Positions 1 to 6,483 of a stretch of DNA of 15,957 bases are shown one piece after another. Each line of letters starts with the position of its first letter. The first letter of the stretch is position 1. The position numbers and the translations under genes were made by a program. Source of the DNA: Oscillospiraceae bacterium (GTDB lineage Bacteria > Bacillota_A > Clostridia > Oscillospirales > Oscillospiraceae); assembly GCA_017505505.1 (NCBI GenBank), contig JAFVPA010000035.1:1-15957 (forward strand), in the 5' to 3' direction. The notes under the pieces were generated by a model. The model worked only from the letters and a program-made list of their open reading frames with translations, ran no database searches and was not told the DNA's origin.

Positions 1-1058
1 CCAAGACCATCGACGGCGACCTGAAGAACGAGGACATCGAGTGCTCCTTCGGCTTCGACACCGCCACCAAGACCTACTCCGAGATCATCGGCAACATCCA
101 GCGTGATGCCAACTCCGCCAAGAAGTACTGGCACTTCATCAAGGTCATGGGCCGCTCCGCTTCCCATGTCGCTCTGGAGTGCGCTCTGGAGACCCAGCCC
201 AACATCTGCCTGATCGGTGAAGAAGTCGCCGCCAAGAAGATGTCCCTGGCTGAGATCACCGACTACATCGCTGACTCCGTGGCCGCCCGTGCTGCAAAGG
301 GCATGAACTTCGGTGTTGCCATCATCCCCGAGGGCATCGTCGAGTTCGTTCCCGAGTTCTCCGTTCTGATCGCTGAGATCAACGAGCTGTTGGCCGGTGC
401 TAAGGCTGATGCCTTCAACGCCCTGCCCACCTGGGCTGAAAAGTACGCTTTCATCGAGGCCGGTCTGACCAAGGCTTCCATGGACGTCTTCGCATTCCTG
501 CCCCAGGGCATCCAGCAGCAGCTGTTCCTGGAGCGCGATCCTCACGGTAACGTGCAGGTCTCTCTGATCGAGTCCGAGAAGCTGTTCTCCGCTCTGGTCA
601 AGGACAACCTGGCTGCCCGTAAGGCTGCCGGTACCTACAACGGCAAGTTCTCCGCCCTGCATCACTTCCTGGGCTACGAAGGCCGCTGCGCATTCCCCTC
701 CAACTTCGATGCTGACTACTGCTACTCTCTGGGCTACAACGCCTTCATGCTGATCCAGTACGGCTACACCGGTTACCTGTCCAAGGTCTCCAACCTGTCC
801 AAGCCTGCTGAGGAATGGGTTGCCGGCGGTATGCCCATCACCAAGATGATGAACATCGAGCGCCGTCATGGTGCTGACAAGCCCGTTATCCGCAAGGCTC
901 TGGTGGAGCTGGAAGGCGCACCCTTCAAGTTCTTCGCTGAGCACAGAGCTGAGTGGGCTGTCGAGACCTGCTTCACCTATCCCGGTGCCATCCAGTACTA
1001 CGGTCCCTCCGAGGTCTGCGACCTGACCACCCGTACCCTGGCTCTGGAAAAGGCCTGA
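1..1058 (+). CDS. PPi-dependent 6-phosphofructokinase, C-terminal 351 residues (5' end outside window)
   Basis: Diphosphate--fructose-6-phosphate 1-phosphotransferase: it phosphorylates fructose 6-phosphate with pyrophosphate instead of ATP and is reversible, in cytosolic glycolysis. The frame is open from base 3. The first visible residues are KTIDGDL, the catalytic loop of the phosphofructokinase fold. The Lys before TIDGD is the residue typical of PPi enzymes, where ATP enzymes carry Gly. Further family motifs are MGRSASH about 50 residues in, IPEG near residue 114, and GYEGR followed by [15 protein letters not shown] in the last third. Long-form PPi enzymes have about 550 residues, so roughly 200 N-terminal residues lie outside the window. 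The codons are strongly biased (CTG, GTC, GAC, AAC), as in a highly expressed gene. The stop TGA is at 1056-1058, and hairpins follow at 1058-1074 and 1159-1188. The identification is secure; PPi rather than ATP use is inferred from the Lys. Confidence 0.93.
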   Translation, partial: KTIDGDLKNEDIECSFGFDTATKTYSEIIGNIQRDANSAKKYWHFIKVMGRSASHVALECALETQPNICLIGEEVAAKKMSLAEITDYIADSVAARAAKGMNFGVAIIPEGIVEFVPEFSVLIAEINELLAGAKADAFNALPTWAEKYAFIEAGLTKASMDVFAFLPQGIQQQLFLERDPHGNVQVSLIESEKLFSALVKDNLAARKAAGTYNGKFSALHHFLGYEGRCAFPSNFDADYCYSLGYNAFMLIQYGYTGYLSKVSNLSKPAEEWVAGGMPITKMMNIERRHGADKPVIRKALVELEGAPFKFFAEHRAEWAVETCFTYPGAIQYYGPSEVCDLTTRTLALEKA

Positions 1059-1138
1059 GCGGCGAGTCGCCGCTGACAATGCGTTACGAACCTGTGTGAT
1101 TGACCAACACCATTGGGTGGGAAGCTCGATTCGTAACG
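1058..1138. other. Intergenic inverted repeats after the phosphofructokinase gene
   Basis: The stop codon runs into a short hairpin, AGCGGCGA (1058-1065) with TCGCCGCT (1067-1074). A longer-range inverted repeat, CGTTACGAA (1082-1090) with TTCGTAACG (1130-1138), encloses 39 bases. Neither is followed by a T-tract, so they are not convincing terminators; they may protect the 3' end of the mRNA or be remnants of a repeat. No gene is visible here. Confidence 0.4.
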
Positions 1139-1158
1139 GTTGCAGTAAATGAATACAT

Positions 1159-1188
1159 AAGGAGCCTGCCCCTTGGGGCAGGCTCCTT
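1159..1188 (+). terminator. GC-rich hairpin after the phosphofructokinase gene
   Basis: This is a 14-bp perfect stem, AAGGAGCCTGCCCC (1159-1172) against its complement at 1175-1188, with almost no loop. It lacks a good T-tract (CAGACTGTC follows), so it may be a weak terminator or an mRNA-stabilising structure. The arm sequence GGAGCCTGCCCC recurs in the hairpin at 1372-1400. Confidence 0.55.
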
Positions 1189-1217
1189 CAGACTGTCAAA
1201 AAAGTCTCAAAAATTAG

Positions 1218-1353
1218 ATGTCATCGCGAACCAGTCCTCAGACTGGTGTGGCGATCTCCTAAAAAGAAGTAAGAACCCTCGATTTCAGGAAGAAAATGTT
1301 CTGAAATCCGGGGGGATTGCCACGCCAGTGTGCGCACTGGCTCGCAATGACAT
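1218..1353. repeat. 136-bp palindromic REP/MITE-like element
   Basis: The ends are inverted copies: ATGTCATCGCGAACCAGT (1218-1235) matches the reverse complement of 1336-1353 at 16 of 18 positions. The similarity continues inward (ACTGGTGTGGCGATCTCC against the complement of GGGGATTGCCACGCCAGT). Each arm holds a small hairpin of its own: CCAGT/ACTGG at 1231-1246 and CCAGTG/CACTGG at 1325-1340. The centre has another stem, GATTTCAG (1281-1288) with CTGAAATC (1301-1308). It is non-coding and looks like a dispersed palindromic repeat of the paired REP type. Whether it is multicopy cannot be seen from one window. Confidence 0.7.
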
Positions 1354-1371
1354 GGTTTTTCGACATGCTGT

Positions 1372-1410
1372 GGAGCCTGCCCCGCATGGGAACAGGCTCC
1401 TTTTCTCTTT
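1372..1410 (+). terminator. Rho-independent terminator between converging genes
   Basis: GGAGCCTG (1372-1379) pairs with CAGGCTCC (1393-1400), extended by CCCC/GGG next to a GCAT loop, and is followed on the plus strand by TTTTCTCTTTTCC. The T-tract orientation terminates rightward transcription, opposing the minus-strand M56 gene that ends at 1416. The outer arm sequence is shared with the hairpin at 1159-1188. Confidence 0.65.
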
Positions 1411-1415
1411 TCCTC

Positions 1416-2516
1416 TTATTCCACACTGACCAGCATTTTTGTGATGCCGTCGTCGGTCATGTAGACGGTCTGCATGGTGTCGTGCTGCCACCAGAATAGT
1501 TCCACCTTCCACATTCCCGCGGTGTCGTCGTGGTAGGTCTTATACTGGCAGTAGCCGGTCTGGAACTCCATCAGCGGTTCCATGGTGGATTCTTTATCCG
1601 CCCGGGCGATGGCCTCGGCGGGGGTGGTGATGGCTTTGACTGTGGTGTTTTTGAAGCCGGTAGTCTGGACGTTGGGGTTGGCCTTAACATCTTCTTCATA
1701 GGAGAAGGGTATGGGGGAATCGATATCCTGTGCTTCGATCAGTGCGCCAATTTCTGCGGTGGCCGTGTCGAAGACCACCAGCTCTTCCTCGATGACCTTT
1801 TCAGACTGGGCACAGTTCCGGGTGGGGAGGAAGGCGTTGGTCATGCCCTTGAGATTGCCGCTGCTGTCAAAGGTCAGGGTGATCTCCGTGGCTTCATATT
1901 GATCATTAAAGTCATAGGTCTCGATGATGCGGATGGTGTTGCCCTCTTCCCGGACCTCTTCCACCTTGGCGTCGTACCATTCAAAGTCCCAGGACCACAT
2001 GCTGAAATTGGAATCATCCATGTAGCCGTCCACAGAGCCGTTCCAGTCGGAGACAGGGGAGTGGGCGGGGGTAGATTCCCAGTCCAGTCCGTAGTACTTT
2101 CCGTCCCGCCACATGCTGCCCCGGATGCTGGTCATGACGGACAGGTCCTGACGGCTGGGGTAACTGGTGACTTCCAGATAGTCCGGGCCGTGCTTCCAGA
2201 CCTCGCTGCTCAGGTAGTACGCCTTATCATCGTGGACACTTTCTGTCATCCAGTCGAAGCTGTACAGGTGGTAGCTGTCGGCGTTTAGCAGGTTGTCGAT
2301 GGCCCCCCGGCATTTGGCGAGAAGGGCGTCCTGGTTGGGGTTATAGACGCGGAATTTGGCGTAGGCGTGGATGGTCTCGCTGCGGCCATCGGGCATGGTG
2401 GCGGTGTGGTAGCGGCCCACCCGGTAGAAGCCCTGGGGCAGGGTACCATAGCTGTCGGTCCAGTCCAGCTTTACCGTGTCCCGGCTGGTCCAGGAAACCT
2501 GGATGGCTTCCTCGGG
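1416..2516 (-). pseudogene. Frameshifted C-terminal continuation of the M56 (BlaR1-like) sensor
   Basis: This minus-strand frame has no ribosome site at a suitable start and continues the protein encoded at 2471-4519. At the run of four C on the minus strand (2514-2517 in plus coordinates) one extra C would join ...PVTNAP to EEAIQVSWTS... without loss. The repaired gene 4519-1416 would encode about 1034 residues. The first part finishes a domain with GTLPQGFYRVGRY, resembling the small Ig-like domains found in such M56 proteins. The rest repeats the layout of the sensor region before it (xDYL, GxYYGLDW, YEATEITLTFDSSGNLKG) and ends with a separate segment, TGYCQYKTYHDD to KMLVSVE. The single missing base could be a true mutation or an assembly error. 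If it is real, this stretch is probably untranslated. Confidence 0.75.
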
Positions 2517-4519
2517 GCGTTGGTGACAGGGGTGGCCGGTTCCAGAACCGTCCATTTTCCGTCTACCAGCTGTTCGATCCAAAAGCCTTCCCCGGCGGTC
2601 AGGGATTTGTGGTCATCATCGGATTCGCAGTAGAAAAGAGTTGTTCCTGTGGCGGTGGCGTTTTCCGCACCATAGCCAAACTGCCAGGCTTCGTCAAAGA
2701 AGTACCAGCGCATCTGCCCGGAGCCAAGCATGAAGTCCTTATCGTATTCCGTCTTGTTGCTGGGGATCTCTGTGACCTTTCGGGCCTCCTTACGCAGCAC
2801 TTCCAGCTGTTCCAGAGAGATGCAGGAGCCTGCGTGGTCGGCGATGATGGAATAGGTGTCGGCGGGATCTTCGTCGATCAGGGCCAGGTCGGCGGTATAA
2901 TACTGTTCTTCCTCAGGCTCGTAGCCTTCAATTGTGGTTGTGTACTGAGAGAAAATTCGGGCCAGGGAGCCGTCATTGTGGAAGGTAAAGGTGATGATGG
3001 CATCATACTGATACCCCAAGTCCTGTTCGCGGGTCCACTGGGCGGCGAAAGAAACGCTGTCGTCGCTGACCACACCGGTACCTTCGGGGAAGGTGACGGT
3101 CTTACCCTCGGGGGTATACTGGTTCAGCCAGCTGTTGACATCGTATTCCCGTCGGGCCCCTTCATTGACCCAGTAATCGCCGTAGTGCATGCCGTACATG
3201 TCTCCGAAATACAGCTGGCTGCCGGTATAGGTGGGCTCGCCATTGTCCAGCCGTTCCTGCATCAGTGCTAGATAGTCGTTTCCATACCGGCGGATGGCAG
3301 TTACTGTGGTGTGGCCGCGATCGGTCTCCCGTTCCGGGTAGATGGAATTGTTTGTAATATTGAAGGAATAGCTTTCCCGGGCTTTCAGATCGTTGATGGT
3401 GTCTGTGCAGATTTGTACAATTTCTGTCTGGGTCAGTCCGGCGGCGAAGGTGGACTGCACTGTGGGTTCTGTGGCGGCTTCGGTGGACGCGGTCTCAGTA
3501 GGTGTAATCCCGGCCATGGCTGGGGCCTCCCCCACAGGGGAAGTCACCAGACACACTGCCACGAACACGATGGCAATGACCCCCGCCAGAGAGATCCAGA
3601 AGCCGGGCTTCTTATATTTCAGCACGGACTTGATGCGTTCCTTCACGCTGACCTCCCCGAAGGCCACAGGGCAGGCGGCGAAGTGGGCGCGGTTGGTGGA
3701 GCAGTTGAGCAGGGCGGCGGAATATTCCTTCCGCTCCTGCAGCTCCATGAATTGGACCACCCGTTCATCGCAGGACATTTCGATATCCTTGCAAAGTAGG
3801 ATGTAAGCAACCCACACCAGCGGATTGAACCAGTGGAGGGCCAGGGCGAGAAAACCAATCATCTTGAACCAGTGGTCGCCTTTTTCCAGATGGGTCCGTT
3901 CGTGGGCCAGAATATGCTTGCGGACGACTTTGGACAGGCCCATGGGGATATAGATATTGGGACGGATAAAGCCTAAGATAAAGGCAGTCTCGATCCGGTC
4001 GCACTCCCAGCCGCCGGGGATCTTCACGGACTCCCGAACCAGCAGCTTCAGATGCACATAGGAAGCAATGGTATACACCAGAAACAGGCTTGCCACGCTC
4101 AGCCAGATCCAGGCGGCAATGGACGCGAAATCCGTAACGGTGTGGGACTCTTCGGTGATGACAGCGGGGTCGGTGATTACTTCCACATCCTCCGGCATGG
4201 GGGCATTTTCGGGAACGGCGGGGATATGGGTATGGGTAACTGCCTCGTTCTGGTCGGGAATCTCGATCAGCTCCGGGCCGGGGGATACAAGTTCCGCCAT
4301 CTCCTGCCGTACCTCGGCCACGGGCTTCGGCTCCGGCTGGAGACTCATGGTGCTCTGGATCTCAAAGGGCATCAGCAGGCGGACACCGGCCAACAGCCAC
4401 AGCAGGCACAGAAATTTCTTTGGGGTCTTTTTCAGCACCAGCCGCAGGACCAGCACCGCCAGAATGACGATGCTGCCATGAAAACTGGCGGTCAGTATGT
4501 TTTGAAACAGTTCAGACAT
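2471..4519 (-). CDS. M56-family (BlaR1-type) membrane zinc metallopeptidase / sensor, truncated by frameshift
   Basis: This is a membrane signal-transducing peptidase that partners a BlaI-type repressor: an outside signal activates the cytosolic zinc site, which leads to loss of the repressor. Start at 4519 (MSELF) is chosen because AAAGGAGG lies 8 bases upstream; an in-frame ATG at 4549 has no such site. Membrane segments fall near residues 12-30, 35-50, 133-155, 222-243 and 306-335. The zinc motif HERTH is at 206-210, with the downstream DIEMSCDE (245-252) probably supplying the third ligand. From about residue 340 the chain is extracellular. It has no obvious penicillin-binding SxxK pocket, so beta-lactam sensing is not supported. 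The frame ends after an out-of-frame tail (RKPSRFPGPAGTR) at 2471; see the continuation at 1416-2516. The family call is secure; the ligand is unknown. Confidence 0.88.
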   Translation of the reverse strand: MSELFQNILTASFHGSIVILAVLVLRLVLKKTPKKFLCLLWLLAGVRLLMPFEIQSTMSLQPEPKPVAEVRQEMAELVSPGPELIEIPDQNEAVTHTHIPAVPENAPMPEDVEVITDPAVITEESHTVTDFASIAAWIWLSVASLFLVYTIASYVHLKLLVRESVKIPGGWECDRIETAFILGFIRPNIYIPMGLSKVVRKHILAHERTHLEKGDHWFKMIGFLALALHWFNPLVWVAYILLCKDIEMSCDERVVQFMELQERKEYSAALLNCSTNRAHFAACPVAFGEVSVKERIKSVLKYKKPGFWISLAGVIAIVFVAVCLVTSPVGEAPAMAGITPTETASTEAATEPTVQSTFAAGLTQTEIVQICTDTINDLKARESYSFNITNNSIYPERETDRGHTTVTAIRRYGNDYLALMQERLDNGEPTYTGSQLYFGDMYGMHYGDYWVNEGARREYDVNSWLNQYTPEGKTVTFPEGTGVVSDDSVSFAAQWTREQDLGYQYDAIITFTFHNDGSLARIFSQYTTTIEGYEPEEEQYYTADLALIDEDPADTYSIIADHAGSCISLEQLEVLRKEARKVTEIPSNKTEYDKDFMLGSGQMRWYFFDEAWQFGYGAENATATGTTLFYCESDDDHKSLTAGEGFWIEQLVDGKWTVLEPATPVTNAPRKPSRFPGPAGTR

Positions 4520-4555
4520 GGGGATTACCTCCTTTGGCAGGAAAATCATGATAAC

Positions 4556-4697
4556 TGTAGGGCGGGGTCATGACCCCGCCGACGCACTGTCGGAAAGGGA
4601 GCGCGAAAAACTGTGAGAAAAGGCTCGGTCCGACGCATCGATTTTAACAAGGAGAAAATATGAAACTTGGTTGGCGGGGTCATGACCCCGCCCTACA
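4556..4697. repeat. 142-bp MITE-like element with 25-bp perfect inverted ends
   Basis: The sequence 4556-4580 (TGTAGGGCGGGGTCATGACC...) is the exact reverse complement of 4673-4697. Each end contains a 20-bp perfect palindrome, GGCGGGGTCATGACCCCGCC. The element fills most of the gap between the BlaI gene and the M56 gene. It has no coding capacity and no clear target duplication. A related but imperfect GC core (GGGCGGGG...CCCCGCCC) occurs in the terminator at 14110-14151, suggesting a family of such palindromes in this genome. Confidence 0.75.
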
Positions 4698-4718
4698 ATA
4701 GGTATGGAGGGGAATCAG

Positions 4719-5078
4719 TTATTCTTCGTAGCTGTCGATCAGGGCCTTCAGCTGTTCCACTTCATTCTTCGTCAGCTTCTTGCTTTTGGAGAAGGCGGCG
4801 ATGAAAGCGGGCATGGAGCCTTCAAAGGTCTCCTCCACCATTTCCTCCAGACGGGACTTCTGGGCTTCTTCCTTAGAAATAAGTGTTGTGACAATGGTAT
4901 TCTCGTTTTTTACTACGCCCCGTTCGCTTAAGCGGCGGATAACGGTGTAGGTGGTGGCCTTGGACCAGCCCAGGCTTTCCTTGGCCAACTGCACCAGCTT
5001 TGTTGAGTTCACTGGCTCGTTGTCCCACAGAAGCAGGCAGAAGCGGTACTCACTCTCAAAAATCTTGGGTGTTTCCAT
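4719..5078 (-). CDS. BlaI/MecI/CopY-family transcriptional repressor
   Basis: This is a winged-helix repressor that binds DNA as a dimer and is inactivated after signalling by an M56 membrane peptidase. The protein has 119 residues from METPKIF. The start at 5078 is preferred over the ATG at 5084 because GGAGG lies 8 bases before it and only 2 bases before the other. The N-terminal two thirds carry the family helix-turn-helix (LVQLAKESLGWSKATTYTVIRRLSERGVV, in which GWSKATTYT is the recognition region). The C-terminal part (EEMVEETFEGSMPAFIAAF ... LTKNEVEQLKALID) is the usual helical dimerisation segment. The partner peptidase gene follows downstream on the same strand after a 199-base gap occupied by a palindromic element. 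The promoter overlaps a 16-bp palindrome, so autorepression is likely. Confidence 0.92.
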   Translation of the reverse strand: METPKIFESEYRFCLLLWDNEPVNSTKLVQLAKESLGWSKATTYTVIRRLSERGVVKNENTIVTTLISKEEAQKSRLEEMVEETFEGSMPAFIAAFSKSKKLTKNEVEQLKALIDSYEE

Positions 5079-5095
5079 AATCATTACCTCCGGTA

Positions 5096-5111
5096 GTTTA
5101 ATGCATTAAAC
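5096..5111. promoter_or_regulatory. Probable BlaI-type operator 1 (perfect palindrome)
   Basis: GTTTAATGCATTAAAC is a perfect 16-bp palindrome just upstream of the repressor's ribosome site, downstream of the predicted transcription start. It pairs with a near-identical copy 28 bp upstream. It differs from the TACA..TGTA core of the classical Bla/Mec operators. Binding by the adjacent BlaI protein is an inference. Confidence 0.7.
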
Positions 5112-5122
5112 CTTATAAACGA

Positions 5123-5151
5123 AGTTTAACGCATTAAACCTGAAATGTCAA
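5123..5151 (-). promoter_or_regulatory. Promoter of the blaI-M56 operon with operator 2 inside
   Basis: Reading the minus strand, TTGACA (5151-5146), 17 bases, then TAAACT (5128-5123) form a good sigma-A promoter. The second palindrome, GTTTAACGCATTAAAC (5124-5139), fills the spacer and most of the -10 box. A bound repressor would therefore block polymerase directly. Confidence 0.7.
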
Positions 5152-5187
5152 TAGGAAAATTACAAAATCTTACAAAATTTCTTTTCC

Positions 5188-5216
5188 TTGCAATCCCCCT
5201 GGAAACATACTATAAT
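5188..5216 (+). promoter_or_regulatory. Sigma-A promoter of the DUF5662 gene
   Basis: TTGCAA (5188-5193), 17-base spacer and a consensus TATAAT (5211-5216), 28 bases before the start codon. Confidence 0.75.
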
Positions 5217-5243
5217 AAACAAAACCATTCAGGAGGTGCCACC

Positions 5244-5792
5244 ATGAAGGCATGGCAGCATTTCAAAACCATCACCCACCACAAATGGCTGGTCCTCTGC
5301 GGCTGTTTCCGGGTGGGACTGTACTGGCAGGGACTGACCCACGATCTGTCAAAGTATTCTCTCACGGAATTTAGGTCGGGAGCGAAATACTACCAGGGAA
5401 ACCGCAGCCCCAATGCCGCCGAGCGGGAGGATAAGGGCTACAGCGAGGCCTGGATGCACCACAAGGGCCGCAACCGGCACCACTATGAATACTGGACGGA
5501 CATGAACCGGCAGAGCAAACAATATGAATCCATTCCCATGCCCCGGAAGTATCTGGTGGAGATGGTCATGGACAGACGGGCCGCCTGCATGACCTACCAG
5601 GGCAAGGGCTATAAGGACGATTCTGCCCTGAACTATTTCAACCGGGGACTGGAAAAGGACAAAATGCACCCCAAGACCCGGGAAGAGCTTCGCTACATCC
5701 TGACCATGCTGGCGGAGCAGGGGGAGGAAGTGACCTTCCGGTATTTAAAGGATAGTGTCCTGGCCGGAAAACCGTTCCCGTGGGAAAAATAA
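5244..5792 (+). CDS. DUF5662 family protein
   Basis: This is a 182-residue soluble protein of unknown function, recognised as the DUF5662 family found in Firmicutes. The start at 5244 follows AGGAGG at a 7-base distance; an in-frame extension to 5145 has no ribosome site and runs through the promoter. Conserved-looking polar motifs are THDLSKYS (His33, Asp34), a YYQGNRSPNAAERE stretch (49-62), MHHKGRNRHHYEYW (71-84, with paired histidines), and VEMVMDRRAA (105-114, Asp110). The HD, HH and late Asp pattern is reminiscent of a helical HD-type metal site, but this is only an inference. The gene appears monocistronic, with its own promoter and the tRNA-Gln promoter 25 bases downstream of the stop. 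Confidence 0.85.
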   Translation: MKAWQHFKTITHHKWLVLCGCFRVGLYWQGLTHDLSKYSLTEFRSGAKYYQGNRSPNAAEREDKGYSEAWMHHKGRNRHHYEYWTDMNRQSKQYESIPMPRKYLVEMVMDRRAACMTYQGKGYKDDSALNYFNRGLEKDKMHPKTREELRYILTMLAEQGEEVTFRYLKDSVLAGKPFPWEK

Positions 5793-5816
5793 TTTTGAAA
5801 AATTTGAAAAACAGGG

Positions 5817-5844
5817 TTGACTTTTTCAAAATCTTGCATATAAT
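5817..5844 (+). promoter_or_regulatory. Promoter of tRNA-Gln
   Basis: TTGACT (5817-5822), 16-base spacer and a consensus TATAAT (5839-5844), ending 16 bases before the mature tRNA 5' end. Confidence 0.8.
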
Positions 5845-5860
5845 AGAACCGTTCACAGAT

Positions 5861-5934
5861 AGAGGATTTGTGTAACGGTAGCACACCGGACTCTGACTCC
5901 GTTTGCGGGGGTTCGAATCCCTCATCCTCTGCCA
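5861..5934 (+). tRNA. tRNA-Gln (anticodon CTG), CCA encoded
   Basis: The acceptor stem is AGAGGAT (5861-5867) with ATCCTCT (5924-5930), followed by G and an encoded CCA. The D-loop region contains TAACGGTAGC. The anticodon loop CTCTGAC (5891-5897) sits between CCGGA and TCCG and gives anticodon CTG, which reads CAG (Gln). The T-arm contains GTTCGAATCC. The gene stands alone with its own promoter and terminator. Confidence 0.95.
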
Positions 5935-5936
5935 AC

Positions 5937-5966
5937 AAAAACGCCATCCAATCGGATGGCGTTTTT
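5937..5966 (+). terminator. Terminator of tRNA-Gln
   Basis: The stem ACGCCATCC (5941-5949) pairs with GGATGGCGT (5954-5962) around the loop AATC, with AAAA before and TTTTTT after. It is a textbook Rho-independent terminator starting three bases after the CCA. Confidence 0.9.
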
Positions 5967-5980
5967 TGTTGGCAAAAAAT

Positions 5981-6091
5981 AAAGGATAGGGATTTGAACT
6001 CATCAAAATGCCGATATCCGGTGGATATCGGCTCGTCCCCGGCTGAACAGGGACGACACCCTTTTGATAATCAAATCCCTCATCCTCTGCC
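5981..6091. repeat. Four-way-junction element ending in a copy of the tRNA-Gln 3' end
   Basis: The outer stem is AGGAT + AGGGATTTGA (5983-5997) with TCAAATCCCT + ATCCT (6071-6086), 15 bp with one bulged C. Next is ATCAAAA (6002-6008) with TTTTGAT (6062-6068). Inside are two hairpins: CCGATATCC/GGATATCGG (6011-6031) and CGTCCC/GGGACG (6034-6055). The right end repeats 18 bases of the tRNA exactly (AATCCCTCATCCTCTGCC, 6074-6091 and 5916-5933). The left end is a diverged inverted copy of the same T-arm/acceptor sequence. It is non-coding and followed directly by a terminator. It may be a mobile repeat derived from or targeting the tRNA 3' end, or a structured RNA read through from the tRNA promoter; the sequence alone does not decide. 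Confidence 0.65.
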
Positions 6092-6094
6092 CCC

Positions 6095-6130
6095 AAAAAG
6101 CCCGGCTGCTTTTTGCAGCTGGGCTTTTTT
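6095..6130 (+). terminator. Strong Rho-independent terminator
   Basis: AAAAAGCCC-G-GCTGC (6095-6109) pairs with GCAGC-T-GGGCTTTTT (6115-6129) around TTTTT, with one mismatch. It is A-rich before and T-rich after, so it could work in both directions. It closes the structured element at 5981-6091. Confidence 0.85.
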
Positions 6131-6214
6131 ATAAAAAACATGATAAAAAATCCAATACTTTAATTTTGTATTGAAAAAATCCAATTCGACAAAACATTTT
6201 TACATCCTGCTAAA

Positions 6215-6230
6215 TTTGAAACGTTTACAA
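6215..6230. promoter_or_regulatory. Possible LacI-family / catabolite operator upstream of mglB
   Basis: TTTGAAACGTTTACAA has the central-CG partial palindrome (AAACGTTT core) typical of LacI-family sites. It lies about 65 bases upstream of the mgl -35 box. It does not fit the CcpA cre consensus exactly and the outer positions are not symmetric. No regulator gene lies nearby. The remainder of 6131-6290 is AT-rich and shows no gene. Confidence 0.3.
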
Positions 6231-6294
6231 TTGTTGATAATAGATAAAAATTGTCTACTTCGTACATTTTTGAGGGTTTTTGGAAAGGTGACTC

Positions 6295-6323
6295 TTTACA
6301 ATTTTAACAATTTGCGCTATAAT
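6295..6323 (+). promoter_or_regulatory. Promoter of the mgl operon
   Basis: TTTACA (6295-6300), 17-base spacer and a consensus TATAAT (6318-6323). This places the transcription start near 6330 and gives a leader of about 150 bases. Confidence 0.75.
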
Positions 6324-6329
6324 GTGGGC

Positions 6330-6483
6330 GTGTATTTCCAGCGGAGAGGGTTCGCTGAAATGTACATAAAAAGCAGAAAAGGACGTCCTTTTCTGCGTTT
6401 CCATGCAGAATGGAAACGATCTTTTTCTGGCTATTCCCGGGAAAACCGGATTTAGCATACATTTAATTTTAGGAGGAACACAA
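6330..6483 (+). promoter_or_regulatory. Structured 5' leader of mglB
   Basis: About 150 bases lie between the promoter and the start codon. They contain a perfect 24-bp palindrome with arms GCAGAAAAGGAC (6373-6384) and 6385-6396. Immediately after comes CGTTTCCA/TGGAAACG (6396-6403 and 6411-6418) followed by ATCTTTTTCT, which has the form of a terminator. A weaker stem, CAGCG/CGCTG, spans about 6339-6357. The mglB ribosome site AGGAGG is at the end. It could be an attenuator or an mRNA-stabilising leader; no known riboswitch class was recognised. Confidence 0.45.

Noticed and set aside
1100..1429. Plus-strand open frame of about 109 codons
   Set aside because: It runs through the terminator hairpin and the whole palindromic repeat, has no ribosome site, and its peptide is just translated repeat sequence.
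2500..2530. Programmed ribosomal frameshift in the M56 gene
   Set aside because: The change needed is -1, but there is no X-XXY-YYZ slippery heptamer at the C4 run and no strong downstream stem was identified; mutation or assembly error is simpler.
5638..6141. Minus-strand open frames over the tRNA and the structured element
   Set aside because: Peptides of the 'EDEGFEPPQ...' type are translations of antisense tRNA sequence and are a known annotation artefact.
6410..6425. CcpA cre site in the mglB leader (TGGAAACGATCTTT)
   Set aside because: The right half does not match the consensus and the sequence is explained by the hairpin arm TGGAAACG.
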